Shown here: positions 41,201 through 56,200 of the stretch, in pieces
Layout of the letters: each line of letters opens with the position of its first letter
Numbering within the stretch: position 1 is the stretch's first letter
Source: Spinacia oleracea
Lineage: Eukaryota > Streptophyta > Magnoliopsida > Caryophyllales > Amaranthaceae
DNA length: 64,000 nucleotides
Assembly: GCF_020520425.1 (NCBI RefSeq)
Contig: NC_079490.1
Coordinates: 49,454,517-49,518,516, forward strand
Direction of reading: 5' to 3'
Program-made: the position numbers and the translations under genes
The notes under the pieces: model-generated
What the model was told of the DNA's origin: nothing
Seen by the model: the letters and a program-made list of their open reading frames with translations, nothing else
Databases searched by the model: none

Positions 41201-44200
41201 TGGTAGTATTTCGTTGTTTCCAAGAGCTCTCCAATAAGCTTGTAGTACTAATATGCTTGGTTTTCTAATTTGCTCTATCAGCTGCTAGAAAACGCATGTA
41301 AAAGAAATTTTCTTTTTTTGAAGTGTATGTAAAATGCATTTTGCTGTTAGATATGCTTAGCTGACATGTTTGACATTATAATTTTTTTTTTTCAAATTGT
41401 CTTGCTTTGTTGAATGTGGGTTTGTATGATTATCTCCTGTGCCTGTCTACATGCTTCTGCTAAAGTTTGTGTCAAGTCGGGTTAATTCAGTTCCTTGTTC
41501 TACATGTTTATTCTTTTTTCCCCCCTTAACTTGCTGTGTTTGTTGTCAATGCCTCTCTTTTCTAGATCTTGGATTGACTTCCGGACACCCATTTACGTAC
41601 TTGAACAAATTTACAATTTCCTAGTGATTTAGCACTTAAGAGTGGGTTGATGTGTCGATAGATGTTTTCTAGTCCATATGGTCAATAGAACTGTTAATAG
41701 TAACTACTATCTTTTAATGGTTATACTTATCTTTTAATGATGAGGGATCAAATATGGTACTTCTCATTTCTCTTCTTCGCCTTGGTTATCTTTTCTCAAT
41801 TTGTTTAAGTTCAGTAGGTTTGATGTAGACTTGTTAGATTGTAAGGTAAGAGTTGAACACTGTAATTGGACAATGTGTGAATTGTTAATATTTGTCCAGG
41901 ACATTAAGCCACTTTGAAAGTATACGTATCTTGTTTCATCGAATTGATGTTACATGATATTATGACGTCTTAACACTTGCTGATGTCATTAATTGTCTTC
42001 AGATTGATGAAGGCATCGAATATCTGTACATGTATATGGAAACTGTGTTTCTTTTCAAAATGATTGATTCAAATCTCAGAGCAGGTGTAGACCAGATCAA
42101 CTTCTCTTATGTTGTATTAGTGCAGCATGCTGGCCAGCATCTCTGATTGGAGTTTATTGGCATTGGGTATATCCGTGAAGCTGCTGCTTTAATTGGTCAG
42201 AAATCAAGATGCGGACTAGACAATATTAGGCAGCACTTTCATACATTGTATGGTCCTAGCTCATGTGAAATCTGTTGACAGCAATAGAAAGCTGAAAGGT
42301 GTATGAAAAGGGCACTTCTTGTTTGAGAAGAATTTGGTGGTCAAGCAGCAATATATATTTTAAATATTTAAGGGACCAATTTCCGGGATACTGTTGTAGG
42401 CTATGATGCTGTATTTGCTTACAGCTGACAGTATGATTTGGCTTTTCCTTTTGATGTATGTATGTATAAATTTCACTGTCCATACACATTAATTACCTAT
42501 ATTAAATAAATTCATTCTGGTTCACTTGGTATTGCACCTGCTGGCCATTACTTTTGTATCACGTGAATTAGCGTAACTGGTGTTTGTTTTAAGTTGGCAG
42601 AATGAACTATGTATGTTCTTCTCTTCTCTTTATACACAGTAGTGTACAGAAAAAGGAGGGAACTTCTATTTCTAACTAGCAGAGTCTCGTTTCACAGAAG
42701 ATTCCTTGGTTCTCTGTTTGCAAATAATTTTCAAAAAGCTTCAGATGTCATCAAGTCTTAATTGACACAGTATGTCTTAACCTTTTGTCAATAAGGGGAC
42801 AGAAAATACAACGTTTTACACATATCAATCGTTAGGTCACTGGTTTTAATCGATAGATACATAACATTTAATCTTGCAAAAGGTAACGTTTTTCTTAATG
42901 TTGTTTCCTAATAGGTGATCTTACCCTACTTTCTAAGTGCACCACTAGAAATTTTGCAAGAAATGTTTTTGTGTTGGAAATGTTAAGAGTATTTTGTTGA
43001 TCAGTGATTAAGTAAAGTGGTTCTGAACCAGGATCAAATGCTGTCACTTTGACTTGGTCTTGGTGTTTATCTCAGGTTTCTGTCGTATGGTTTTTAAGAT
43101 TCTGTACAGACACATAACTGAAGATTGGGTATATACGTTGGGTGCTGATATTGGAGACATCAGTTTGTGTTCCTTGTTTTGATGTTTCCGTTATTCCTCA
43201 AGGGATAAAGAACTAGTGTTTATATGCTATGAGATACCATTAATGAAAGTGAATCTATTTAGGTACTTATACACGTTTATTTCTCTTTAGTATTGTTTTT
43301 TGTAAGATGATGCAGCATGTTTTTGTCTGAAAACCTGAGCAAAGAAAGCTATGAACTGCTTTTCAAGCTTATAATTGTACCATATCACTTGGCATAAGTT
43401 CCTCTGACAGACCACTGTTTTTGTCATGTAGTCAAATAATGGAGGTGTATGTTTACCAACCCAGGAGCTATTGGTAGATACCGAATTCAACGGTTTCAAT
43501 AAAGCGCCTACGGGATTCAGTGTTTAGCATTTGGTGGACTTTTTATGATTGTTTATCCTTGGAAAACAGGGTGTGTATGTTTGTATCTAGAAAACCTTGG
43601 TTTATAGGTATTTAGGTTTTTAGTTTTTGTGTATTCAGCCTTATACAAGAAACAACATAATTGAGTCATCTGGACCACAAATCTCCCTGAGCAAATTGAT
43701 TGTTGTACATAGTGATTGGATTTGCCATTTTTATCCATTTTGCTTGTTTCCTGCTTGGTTGCATCTCCTACTTCTTGATTTTGTATTCCCTTTTCCCGTC
43801 TTTTGCATCAGAGCACTACTGATCTACTCGCACTTGTTAACCAATAGCTGATAGGTGTATGAATATAGTTAACGAGCTTAAAACCAATGTTAAGGCCTCT
43901 GTATCTTGTCAAAATATCTGATTCGTCGAGTCTTTCTGTAAATGGTGTCTCTTTTCTCTACAAGAAGGGGGGGGGGGGGGGGGGGGGGGGGGGGAAGGCA
44001 ACTTAGCTGTAGCCTGTGGGCAAGTTCTATGTAATGAAGTTTATGTTTCTTTTGTTGGCTAAGATATTTCTTATTGAACTGGCAGTAGCATTACCTAATT
44101 GTTTAAGGTGCTAGCTTGTGGTGCGATGTTTTAATCAAGACTCGAGTGAATATAAATTCATCTGCAAGAGGTTCAGGAAGTTGTTTAGAGTTAGAGTTAT

Positions 44201-47200
44201 GCTTAATGACCATTCTGTATTATGGCTAAATTAGGTATCTCTTTTCTTGCCCTTGAGTAAAAAAAAAAAGAAAAACCAGGTTTTTGCGTTCTGGTGGTGT
44301 CCTTGAATGGAGCTGTGTGTAGTGGCAAAAACTTGTGGATTGCTGCAGTAATTTGATGTGGTGAATATGTTTTCTGGGTTATCTGTTATTTATGCACTTC
44401 AGGAAAGTTGGTGGACCTGTCTGGTCAACTTGTTCAATGCTTTCCTATGTAGCTGTTACAAGTTGAGTTATCTAATTATAATGGCTGATTTAAGTTTTGA
44501 AACATATGCAAAATATATTGTTACTAACAAGAGCTGATTGATGATGTTGCAAGTCTTGTAGATTACTTGGGATAAATTAATAGTGGAGAGAGGCTCATGG
44601 CTTATGATACTTGTGCATATTTCTCTGACATACTTTTTGTGATGTAACCTCTTTGGTAGTTCTTTCACCTTAGATACTTATTGGATGCTTGTCTTATGGA
44701 CCTATTTGTGTCGCTTTTATCTGTTCTGGGAGTCTTCTAATGGTCGTGTTCCTGCTGTATTTACTACGTTTGATTCCTTGTGAGGCACTTGGATTCTGCA
44801 TTTTAATGGGTTTTAAACCTATGGTCCTCGTAGTTTGGTATGCCATTGTGGTCCTAGTTATCGTATACCTTCGAAGGATGCCAAGCAGAATTTTCATCAA
44901 ATTTTTTCTTGTACTCCCTTCGTGTTTCCTAGAATTTTCACCTTGTTTGTTTGCTTTAACTTCTCTATTTTGTAAGTAGCGCTATATCAAATTTGTATGC
45001 AAATACACATTTAAAAAAAAATAAAAAAAGGTTATAATGGTTATGCATCTGTACAATTGGTGTGCTTCCTAGTCCCGATTGGATACCTTTAACACCCACA
45101 ATCTCCTCAAAGACTGGATTAATGCTGGCTGATCATCGTTGCAGAATCCCACTGTATTCCATATACTTTATAGAGGCTGTTGTGCTGATGAGTTGGTTTA
45201 TTTTACGTGCGCACTTGGGTAGGATAGACTAGTTCTTTTTGTTCTTGTATCTTCAAGGATTTGGGAAGTCGTTCTAGTTTTCGTATATGTCTTTAAATTG
45301 TGGTTAGGCATTTTAAGCAGGTTAGCAAGTTACTTAGTAGGTATTTTTGTGGGATAGAGCTATATTTCTTGTTTCATTTTGGTGTTTTTCTGTAGGTTTA
45401 CTTTGGATTTGGGTTTAGCTGATATACATCATGATTTGTTCATAGTTTTTGATAGTTTACTCTTTAAATGTACTTTTAAACCTCTTTTGGATGTACTTAT
45501 GACTTATTCTTCCCCTCTCTCTCTCCAACAAAGAACACACAAAAGAGGACAAGATGTCCTCAGAGCCCTAAATACAGAAATTGTCCTTATTCCTTAGAAT
45601 TCCTCTCTTTCTTGAAACACATATTAGAAGTTGTTCCAGATATTATTTGTTTCACAGTTCTTTAGCTGCCAAGGTATTCATACAACCTTCTGGTTTCTTT
45701 TGTGTGTTGGTGTGTGTGTGTGTGTGTGTGGGGGGGGGGGGGGGGTTGAGGTTTGCTAGGCATTCCTATTTTTAGCATTTCTGTGCTAGTTAAACTTCGG
45801 TCATATGCTTATTTGACAAAAATGCCTTTTTTTTATCTGGTCCGTTGTTCTATTTGGTTTGCTTTTCAACCTGTTCTCACTTCTTTTTTTGTTTAGTTTT
45901 TGTGGTTTTGTGCATAATTTATTCTCCATTCTTGTTTCAGTAGTTTACATTATCCTTTTTTTTTGGGTCTGTTGCCCTCCTTTTTCCGTCGGGTGAGACA
46001 TGTGTCCGAGGGCGTGATGAATTTGTTCTGAACCCCCTCTTTATGTGGGAGATTCCCCAATCACTATCTGTGTCAATAATTGATCATCATTTAAAAGAAA
46101 AGATATTTGTGTTCTTTCTACCTGATGCTCTATATAATGCCAGCTTAATTTTTTTTATCTCTAATCGCATTTTATCTCGATTGCAGTTTGGCTTCTATTG
46201 CAAGAAAGAGACCGGAGCACTATGGGCAAGTTCTACCTTTACTACTTGACTTTCATTCAAACTCTGAAATAAGAGGAGGTCATGCTGCTAGTATTCAATA
46301 TTCTGTAAGGAGCGCCTTATTGGGGTTCCTAAGATGTACACATCCAGTCATCATTGAGGTACTTATCTTTTGTTTTTGAAAGGATGATTGCAGAACATGT
46401 TAAGTGATTTTGCTAACACTGGTAAGCATCAGAGGTCCTTAAAGTTCAATATCATCTGATCACTGCTCATGACCTGTATAACATTCTTTTATTCTATTTT
46501 TTATTTTGACTGGTACATCAGCACCCTGAGTGGAAGAAAGAACATACTGTCAAATTTATCACGTGCTCATTTACAAATCATTTGATTTGCTTCAGTTTGC
46601 TGCTTCTCTCCCCTTACTTGGGCTTATATTTCCCCATCTTCCTGACCATTTTTTTTTTCAATCACTTTTTCATTGGATAAGGTCTAGTGACAAAATAAAA
46701 ATCAGGCTAATATCTGTGTAGTGTGCATATGGTGAGTGTAAGCGAGATCCTTGGCAGGGTTAAGCACTTAAGCCTCCAACTATGGATGAACCGGTATGCT
46801 TGCTTTTATATGTTTGTAGCTGACCCAAAGCCTCTAAAGAAGATGGTTATGGTTGTGAGCACATGAGACAAGTATTTGAAAAAGAAAGGGAAGGAAGGAA
46901 AAGGGATTGACAGCTAAGAAACTTGGAAAGAAGTGCTTTTATAGACAAAAAAACTGAAGGCCGACGACTAGTTAGGGTTTTCTGAAACTAGTTATTCAGG
47001 GGTTTCTGTGAACTGACCAAACCCTAAGGGTTACGTGGTGGCAAAAAAGAAATTAGGATTGACGCTTGTAAGTTATTAAGGGTAATTCATGAAGTTTTCA
47101 AACCTTGAGGGGTTTGGTGCATTTGTTAAATGTTTGGGGTATATGGTGATTTATTTCAAACCTCAATGTTGTGTTAAAAATTCTCATTGACTATTTATTA

Positions 47201-50200
47201 TCTGTTAACTAGTATAAGAGTGCACACAATTTTCTCTGTCTGCATTTTTTTATACTCTGGTGCTTATGTGCTTTAGATGGTTTGCACATTTTCTGATAGG
47301 GTGTATATTTTATTTTCTAGTCCAGGGACAGATTGGTTCAAGAACTGAGGTTAATGAGTGCTGGTGATGCTGTTGATCAAGTTCTTCGGCAAGTTGACAA
47401 ACAAATGAGAAATAATGAGCGTTCTTCACGTGATGCCCGGGTTGGTAAGGTATTGATTTCTTTCCGTCTCTGAAGTAGTATGGTTGGTAGGAGATCGATG
47501 GGAATTTCCTTGTAGACAGCAAATATGTTTTTTTCCCTTGCTCTTAACAGATGAATAAATTTAGTCTAACATGGTGATTTTTCCTGCTTAGTGCTTACTG
47601 CTTAGTCAAATCTTTGATTCAGGGGCTATGGAGCTCATTATTTGTTGCTTAATACTCTTTAAAACGGAACAAAAATCTTGTCCAGAATGACATACTTCTA
47701 GTAATATTGCGGGACTAAGGAGGGCATTTAATCTGGCTTTCGTCACTACATTGTAAATGTTTTGAGCTTTCTGTGACTGTGATATTAGACCACTACAGTC
47801 GCGGACCATTTGCATTGCTCACAACGCTACCTTTGGTGACTACATTCGAGTTTTAAAGCTTTTACAATGGACTTGCTGCTTCTTTTTTCTCTTCGGAGTT
47901 CGGAGTCTAATAAATATATGATGTTGCGGCCATATGCTGGTTCCTTTTAATGAGACCAACAAGTCTTACCAGGCTCAGCAAATATTCAAGTTTGGGACAG
48001 GGACAGGTGTTTTCCATGTGTAAACAAAAATATCAAAATTTTGAAGACTAGCAAATATGTGTGTGCTATAGAATAAGCTGAGTAGTTAGTGACAAGATAT
48101 GTATTACAGGTTCACATGGGGATATGAGTCATATGACAAGATATGTATTACAGATTTTTTCGGTGTTGCTCTTTCCCTCTACTAGAAATATGATACTCCC
48201 TCCGTTCCTATTTAATCGTCGTAATAGACTTTTCACAGAGTTTTAAGCGATAAGTTGTTAGCTTATCTATTATGGTTTAATAGAAAAGTAGGTATGGTGG
48301 GAGAACTTTGTAGTTGAATGTAAGAGGATGTGGGATCATAACTTGTTAGTGGAAATAGAGAGGTCATAACATATTATTGGGTCCATACCATAAAAGGAAG
48401 TATGACAATTAAATTGGGACAGCCGTAAATGGTAAATGTGATGAAAATGGGACGGCCGTAAATGTTAAATGTGACGAACATGGGACGGAGAGAGTACTGC
48501 ACAATTTTCAGTAATTATTTGAAGAAAATATTACAAACTTATTTTTTTTTAAAATTTTTAGCTTCTATTTTTATGGATGGTGTAATTGTTTTAAGTGCAT
48601 TTAGCTTTTTGTATTATCAGGATGATGGAATGGTTTAGGGCCCATTTATATTGAACGTTTAGTATTGTTGGTTACTGGTTGTGATCTGTTTTTCATTTTT
48701 GTGGATAATGACTGTTTAGAAATTCATTTATTCACTCTGATTCATGTTTAATAATCTGATCTCTGGTGTGTAGGAAGAACATTCATCAACCCAGCGCCCG
48801 CTTTCAGGGGATTCGATAAAGAGGAAGCTTTTGCCCGTGGACAATGAGGAACCTGATAATGTTTTCGAGATGGCTTCAAAACGTATGCGTTACACTTCTA
48901 ATGGAAAGTCTCCTGATCTTGTTCAGATTCATGGGTCTGGTGATGATAATCCCGTTGTTAATGGGATCTCTTCAGAAGCTCCCGTGGTGGATAACAGTGT
49001 GAATCCTATTGAACAAATGATAGCTGTCATTGCTGCATTACTTGCAGAAGGAGAAAGGGCTTCCGAGTCTCTTGAACTTTTAATTTCTCAAATTCATCCT
49101 GATCTGTTAGCTGATATTGTCATAACCAATATGAAGCATTTGCCGAAGACTGCACCTTTGGCAAAGCAGGGGATCCTTCCCTCCAATTCACAAAGTAGTT
49201 CTTCTGTAAGTGCCGCGCAAGGTGCTGATATTATGTCATTACCTGTCCATTCATCACTTTCTGCACACAGTGCCATTCCCGCAGCAGTTGCAGTTAGCTC
49301 ATCTCTTCCTGATTTCTCTGGCTCTGCCAACCTCCAAGTGGATGCTAGACGTGATCCAAGAAGGGTAGGTTTTGCTATGAATTAGCATAGATAACCGACA
49401 AAAGCAATCATATTATGGACATAAAAGAGAGATAAAAGGACAAAAAAGGATGATTAAAAAGAAGTGATGATATGATTGTATAGATGATCAAATCACCGAT
49501 TACAACCTAGCCAATCTTCCGAGAGCAATGACCCTCTCCCTATTTAATCTTACTGTTCATTTTCCACGATATTCAACATAATATTTCCCTCTAATATGCT
49601 CTATTTGTATGGTGATAAACTCCCTAGCTTATTCCTCAAGCTACTGATAACTAAGATACTACTTAGAGTGCCCCTCCCCCTATATCAGGTCACTGCACCC
49701 TCTTTTTTCGAATAAATGACTTTTTAATGTTTTGCACACAAACTAAGCAATTGTCACTTGTAAATTTGCACTTGTAATTCAAACTGACAAATAAGAAAGA
49801 ATGGTTACTGTGTATGTTTGTGAAATGGAGAAATTAAATCGTTGCCTTTTGATGTTGCATCTTGCAACCATGTATGTATTTGTTAGTTATTGTGGATCAT
49901 TATGCTATGATAAATTGTGTCCCAGTATATTTTTTTCTTGGATATCTGGGAACTTTTATGTTACTTTTTGTTAGCTTAGTTTGCTGTGCTTGGTTTCAGG
50001 ATCCCAGACGCTTGGATCCTAGGCGAGTTGCAGTGCCTGCTGAAGCTACATTGCTTCCTAATGCAGAGGAGGATACACACGTGTCATCTGTATTTGAAGG
50101 TCCAGCTTCTGTTAATAGATCCACTTCACTAACTTCGGCACTAAACACCGAACCCTATTCTGTGCCAGATGCTGAAGTTGATGGGAAAAGTATCAGAACC

Positions 50201-53200
50201 CTTCTGGTACCTGAGAAAGAAATAATGCCTAAAGAGGAAGAAGCCGATGAATCCAAGGAGTTCTTGTCAAGTTCAGAGTTTAATGTGCTTGTTAATGGTG
50301 CACACTCACCTGATCCTACAGTTAATGAGAGCTCCATCACCTTGACATCCTTGAAAATGGAGCCAACAGATGCAGCAAGTGCTTTGACTTTCCAAGAATC
50401 TGAGGACGATTCTCCACCAGCTTCAAACACATCAGCATGTGAAGACACATGCGAAGACTTACCTGAAGTTCCCTCTTACGTTTATTTAACAGAAAAACAG
50501 AGACAAATAGTGAAGAAACTGGCCGTGGAACGGATTGTTAAATCATACAAACAGTTAAAAGACCAAGAGTTTTCCAAGACTAGGATGTCACTACTTGCTC
50601 GACTGGTCTCTTGGGTATGGAGACTTCCCATTTAGTTTTGTTGGCTGTTGTTTATAGAAAGGTTTTCTATTTATGTTAGTGCTTTAATGTGTTTTGAGCT
50701 GATGCATTGACTTTTCTGGGCCACGGGTTTGAACTTGCTGTGTTGAGCTTGACTACCACTGAGCTTAATTCTCACTTAAAGAACCATCACTATGTTTAAG
50801 TTGACCTTTCAAACTCTTGCAATCTAACTTGATTCATTTTCTCAAGCTTTAATCAGTTTTACCTTGATTCTTCTGCTTGATCAATTTTAATATTTCTCGT
50901 AAGAACTTAATATGAATATGGAAAGCCAACCTTTACATTTTGTGGATTCTAATAATATTTGGAAGTTTATTTGATTTTTCTTCTTGACCATTTTTAATAT
51001 TTTTTTTTTTTTTTTTGAGGGATTTTTTTTTTTTTTTAATATTTCTGGGAAGAACTTAATATGAAGATGGAGAGCTAATATTTACAATTTGTGGAGTATA
51101 ATAGTATTTGGAAGTTATTGTTAAAATCTTCATCCATTGTGAAGTAGTCCTTGTAAATTTAGAGTGCAGGTCTAGAAAGATTTTCAGGCCAAAAAGGATT
51201 ACGAGTCTACATAGTTCATCTAGAATTAAACAATCCTCCTAATCTGTTACTATAATTTCCCTTTAAGCTCATTCCAATAACCAGATAGTTGAATTTTATG
51301 CACTATTAATAATAAAATAAACAATAAGAAAAATATTACGAGGGTTTTTCATTATTGTTGGGGTTTATTCCCTGTGAGTATGTGATTGATTGAAAACTTT
51401 CTCAACCTTAGGAGGTTATTTGATCTAGTTAACAGTTTAACATAATTACCTAATTCGTTGGACGTTTAGGGGCGTAAATAGTATTATATGGATTATGGTA
51501 TACATACCTGACGGGAATTTGGTTGGGAACTTGATATTACTTAATTTGCTTCTTCAGCATGGTAATTCATTAAATTAAATTATAAAAAAGTTAGAGCTTA
51601 GAGCTTTAAGTTTAGTAAACTATACTCAGTTGTAACAATTCGGGGGGAGTAGGGTTAGAGCTTTAAGTTTTCCCCTTCCCCTAGGAAAAGCTACGTAAGA
51701 GAGCTACGGGCTAGTGCTGAGTAGATCTCCTTTTTCTACGGAGGGGAATGATTACTGTTCTTAACTTGTTGGCGTAGAGTGGTGTCAAATCACTTAGTTC
51801 TTATATTTGATATTCCTATTCAGGTTTGAGATCAGACTTTGTTTTTTTCATTTGAAACAAGGTGTTCTGGTTTAAGGTTTTTAAGGTTGGTTTGGTGTTG
51901 TCTGGTTTTATGTCTTGGTGTCACAGAACTTTGACCAGATTTTGAAGCTAGTTTATAAGAAAAAACACTTATCATGTGGAATAAGTTAGATTTGTGTCAA
52001 TGTGTATTTTCCAACTATCTATTTAGCATAAAACTTTCAAATAAGCAGTTAAAGACATTTTGTAATAAATAAACAGATATAAGATCTGTTGTGGTCTTGT
52101 CTGATCTAGTCTAGTCCGATTATAACAACTGTAGCAAGAATAAATAATTAGTTCCTGATATAAGGAAAAAAGAACAAAGCGTGATTGAGTCATTTTTTGG
52201 TGTTAGTATTGTGATTCAGACTATAATTATCACTTGGGAACACATTTAGGACAGATGGCCATTCTTGGATGCTACCCTTGTGGCAGATAAGGTCTTGATG
52301 CTAGTCTGTTGAATTTGAGTTAACTGTAAAAGATTTGTGACAGAGCGGGCTGGGATTTTTTGGACTAGCTTTAGTGGAAGGGCTTTGGTACTAGGAGGAG
52401 GAGATGGGATGTGTTGCTGTCTGTTCCAGTTGATGGTACCCTAAGAGGTGGTTTAGGCCCGAAAGACGTTTCAGTAAAGAATATCTATTTTCTATTTTTT
52501 GTCAGGTATTAGGTAGATAATGGTAGAAAATCCATTCTTGGAAAGAATTGGGGTTTACATGTCTTTTAGGGGGCGTTTGGTATGGGGTCAGGAAAGGAAA
52601 AGAGAATGAAAATGACTTATTCTCTTTGTTGTTGTTTGTTATGACATTCTAATCATTCCCTTTACCCTCTTCATTACCAAAAACACATCTACTCTGATTA
52701 CCAAACCCCCCCATAGTATTTGCATTCACTTTCCTTAGGCACCAACACACCACATCCACCCACAATGTCCCACAAGCAGTGCCCTGCCCCACCCTCCCGT
52801 CAGAATCACCACCCACCCATCAAATCACCACCCACCCAACCACCACCATGCTAACCAGAACCTCCATTGCCGCCTACCACCACCTCATATCAAATCTTAA
52901 CACAAAGAAACCACCCCTAACCTACCCGAAACCACCCTAACCACCACCTGAAATCATTACCCACTCGCTCAAAATTGCTTCCCGACAGCCCAAAACCACC
53001 GTAGCTGGCCTATCCGCTCAAAACCACTTCCTAGCCGCCCAGAACCACCTCCAAAAATCCATCCCAAACAACAAACCTCCTCGTATATCCACCACCAACC
53101 AACCGGAAAATCCAAAAAATTAAAAAGAAAAAATCAAGTGTAAGAATGAAATACCTTTCTTATTATTAACTATGGTTAAAATGGTCATATTTGGCCATGT

Positions 53201-56200
53201 AAACTCTAGATATGGAGCTTTCATGGTCGAATTTGAATTTTGACCATGAAAACCTTAAACTTGACCTTTAATGGTAGTGGTGAGAAATGGAGAAGGAAGA
53301 GAGAGAAATAGCGCGGTGACAGCCGAAAGTGGGAGGAGGGCGGTGGCCGAAGTGGGAGGAGGCGGCTGTGATACCATATTAGAGGAAGTGTATGGTGGAG
53401 CAAAGGTGGGAGAAAGATGAGAGGTGAAAAACTAAATGTCACCCAAACAACATATTATATAAAAGGAGTTTGCTTTGTTTTCCCTCTCATTCCCTTTAAC
53501 ACCGTTCGAACCAAACATCCCCATATTATCTTCCCCTGGTTCATAGGTCATGTTACTCTTTCCTTATTCTACACCTCTATCGCCTCTCCTTAGTTCACAT
53601 GCTTCTCTGTAATTCTTTATTCCTTCGATTATACTTGTGTTTTTGGAAGTATCTTTGGTAGTTGGAGTCTAGAAGTCTTTGGGTGTTTGGAGTCTTTGGA
53701 CTTTCTTTCTTAACAGAAAATTTCCCTGCTTCTGCAGATTGTGGTTTTTTGACGGTGTAACTTGTTGGTTCCCTTGTAATTCTTTCTACAAATAAGTGAT
53801 TAAGCGAAAAAACAACTTTGGACCTTTTTCTATTTTCTCTTTATTTTGCAGTGTTAATGTCCCATAGAGTCAGACAGCATGCTTGGAGGCCCCAGTAAAG
53901 TGCTATTGCATAATTTATATGCCTATTGTCCATCTTGTGATGAGACAAAGAACCATTATTTCTTTCCTTCCCTTTTCTTTCCTTAAAAAAAACCCGCAGA
54001 TAATCGTTCTTTTTTAAATTGCAAGCTTGCTGAGGTTGGAGTGGCTCATTTTATAAATATGTACAGGTTTTCTGTGTGAGCTGCGCGTACTAAGAGAGTG
54101 GTGGATCTATTGAAATACATCTTCTCTTGCCATTTTACGGGTCTTTACATTGGAAATGGGATTTATCTCGTGGGAGAGAGCAGTATTCTTAGGCTTACTT
54201 TAGGCATGCTTTTCAGGCTTTCTCTAGAAAGTCACTCTGAGACCTACAATGTTTTTGAAGCTTCCATTTCTTGTTTTTCACTTTTGGGTATTCATTCAGT
54301 GATTTAAAAACTATATTTATTAATATTAATTTATGATTTATGAAAAGAACATAAACTATGTAGATCATCAAGGGTCACTGACCTCTCTAGTTTTGCTCCA
54401 CCTATCATTCAAGCTTGACTGAGTGGATCTAGAATAGCAGAAACTTTCTTGACCTCGAGTATGACCTAATTGAATGTACTGTTGAGACTTGATATATGTA
54501 TACGTACCTACTGTTTTATCAACTTAGTGGTGGCTTTGGATAAGTCGGGAAAAGAAATGTGCATTGCATCCAATATTCAAGAATAGGTTTCTCTCTTCGG
54601 TACCATGCAATTTAGTTCAGTTTTTAGATGTTTCTTCATTGATGAGTATGGTCAGGATGATAGATAAGCACTCATCACATTTTATGTTTGTAACAGATGG
54701 GGGGTGATGACCTTGTGACAATGATGGTGCAACAAGATATTGTGTTGGATTACAGAGATCAGCAGGTACGAGTTTCTTGGATTGAAATCCTATATTTTTT
54801 GCCCCTCTGTTGTTCTTTTTTTAATTGTATCTGCTGTCCTATTCTGGTTGTGGATCATAACAAATAAGGCTGAAGGGAGTGGGTTTGGTGGCCAGAAACT
54901 AAAGCATTAGACACAAGGCATTATGTTGAAGTACTGTTAGCAATCAGTTAGAGGTGAAGCTGTATACATTGTGACCCGGCTTGTAGAAACCACCAGGGTG
55001 TTTTAGGTTTTGTAGTGGATATTAATTGGGGCTTTATCTCATGGGACTATTGAATTGGTGTGATTTTGACGGTGTGTAATGCCGGTTATATCACCGAGGT
55101 CTCTTCTCTGGCAATGGTAGAGAAAGATAAATAAAGAGAGGAGAGTGCAAGGTGAAATTGTAATTTGTTTGTGTTCCATTTTCCTCATCTTTTAAAAATT
55201 TGGGGTTGGGGAGGGGTTGGAAGCTGAAGGTTGAAACCCACGTTTTACACGGACTTGAAGCCACATTATTTATCTCTTCATGTCTCTCGGGAGTAGTTTG
55301 CTAAATATTTATCCTTTCTACGCAAATATTGAGTGACTGAAGAATAAAATAGTTTAAGGATTGCATAACCAAGTGAAAGAGTTTTTTTTTTTTTTTTTTT
55401 TTTTCTTGAAAGGAAAAATTTACTGAAACACATTTAGTGGGGTACTAATCTTGTTGGTACCTTAATTGTAAATCTTAAAACAATACACCATAAAGTGCTA
55501 TTCTTTCTTATAGTGACACCCCTTGTATCAAATAAAAGCATTTACGGCCTCTTGATTATCATTATCTACTCCTAGAAATTGGAGGGAGATGCTCAGGATG
55601 ATGTAGGCGACTCATTGTTGAAATTTATTACGCATATATCTTCCTTAATCACCCCTTTGTTGTGAAGTTTAAGATAGGGGATGATAAGCGAATCTGCATT
55701 AGGAAAGATGTTTGGACAGGAGGAGCAACTTTTATGTGCCTATTACTCATGTTATTTCTGCTTATCTACCCAACATAATATCCTGTGCTGGAAATTTGTT
55801 GCAATTATGCTTGAGACTTGCATTTCAAGAGACCACCCATGACTGAACATTAAAGATTCCGCTTCAATTTTGCGACATCTTGGATTTTCAGATAAGATGG
55901 AGGATTCTAGTGTGGATAGGAGATTCTTATTTGGAATTTTGTTGGGGTTCCTTTCTTGTTTGAATCGCACTCTTAAATATCATGCTTTGCGAAGGCGAAG
56001 GTGCCCTTTATGACGAGGGATTGTGTGTGGACGTTACCTTTGGGGAGGATCAATACGAATGATATGCTCGAAAAAGAGATCCCTAGATGACTATCTCAGT
56101 TGACATTTTCTTGCTTTGCGGAGCTAGTAATGACTCTTGTTCACATATTTTCCTTCACTGTGATTTGGCTTGTTACCTTTGGGAAAGACTCTCTGTAGTA

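Noticed and set aside
53221..53442. Minus-strand frame in the intron 8 element
   Set aside because: Simple L/P/F/S-rich reading of CT-rich transposon DNA.
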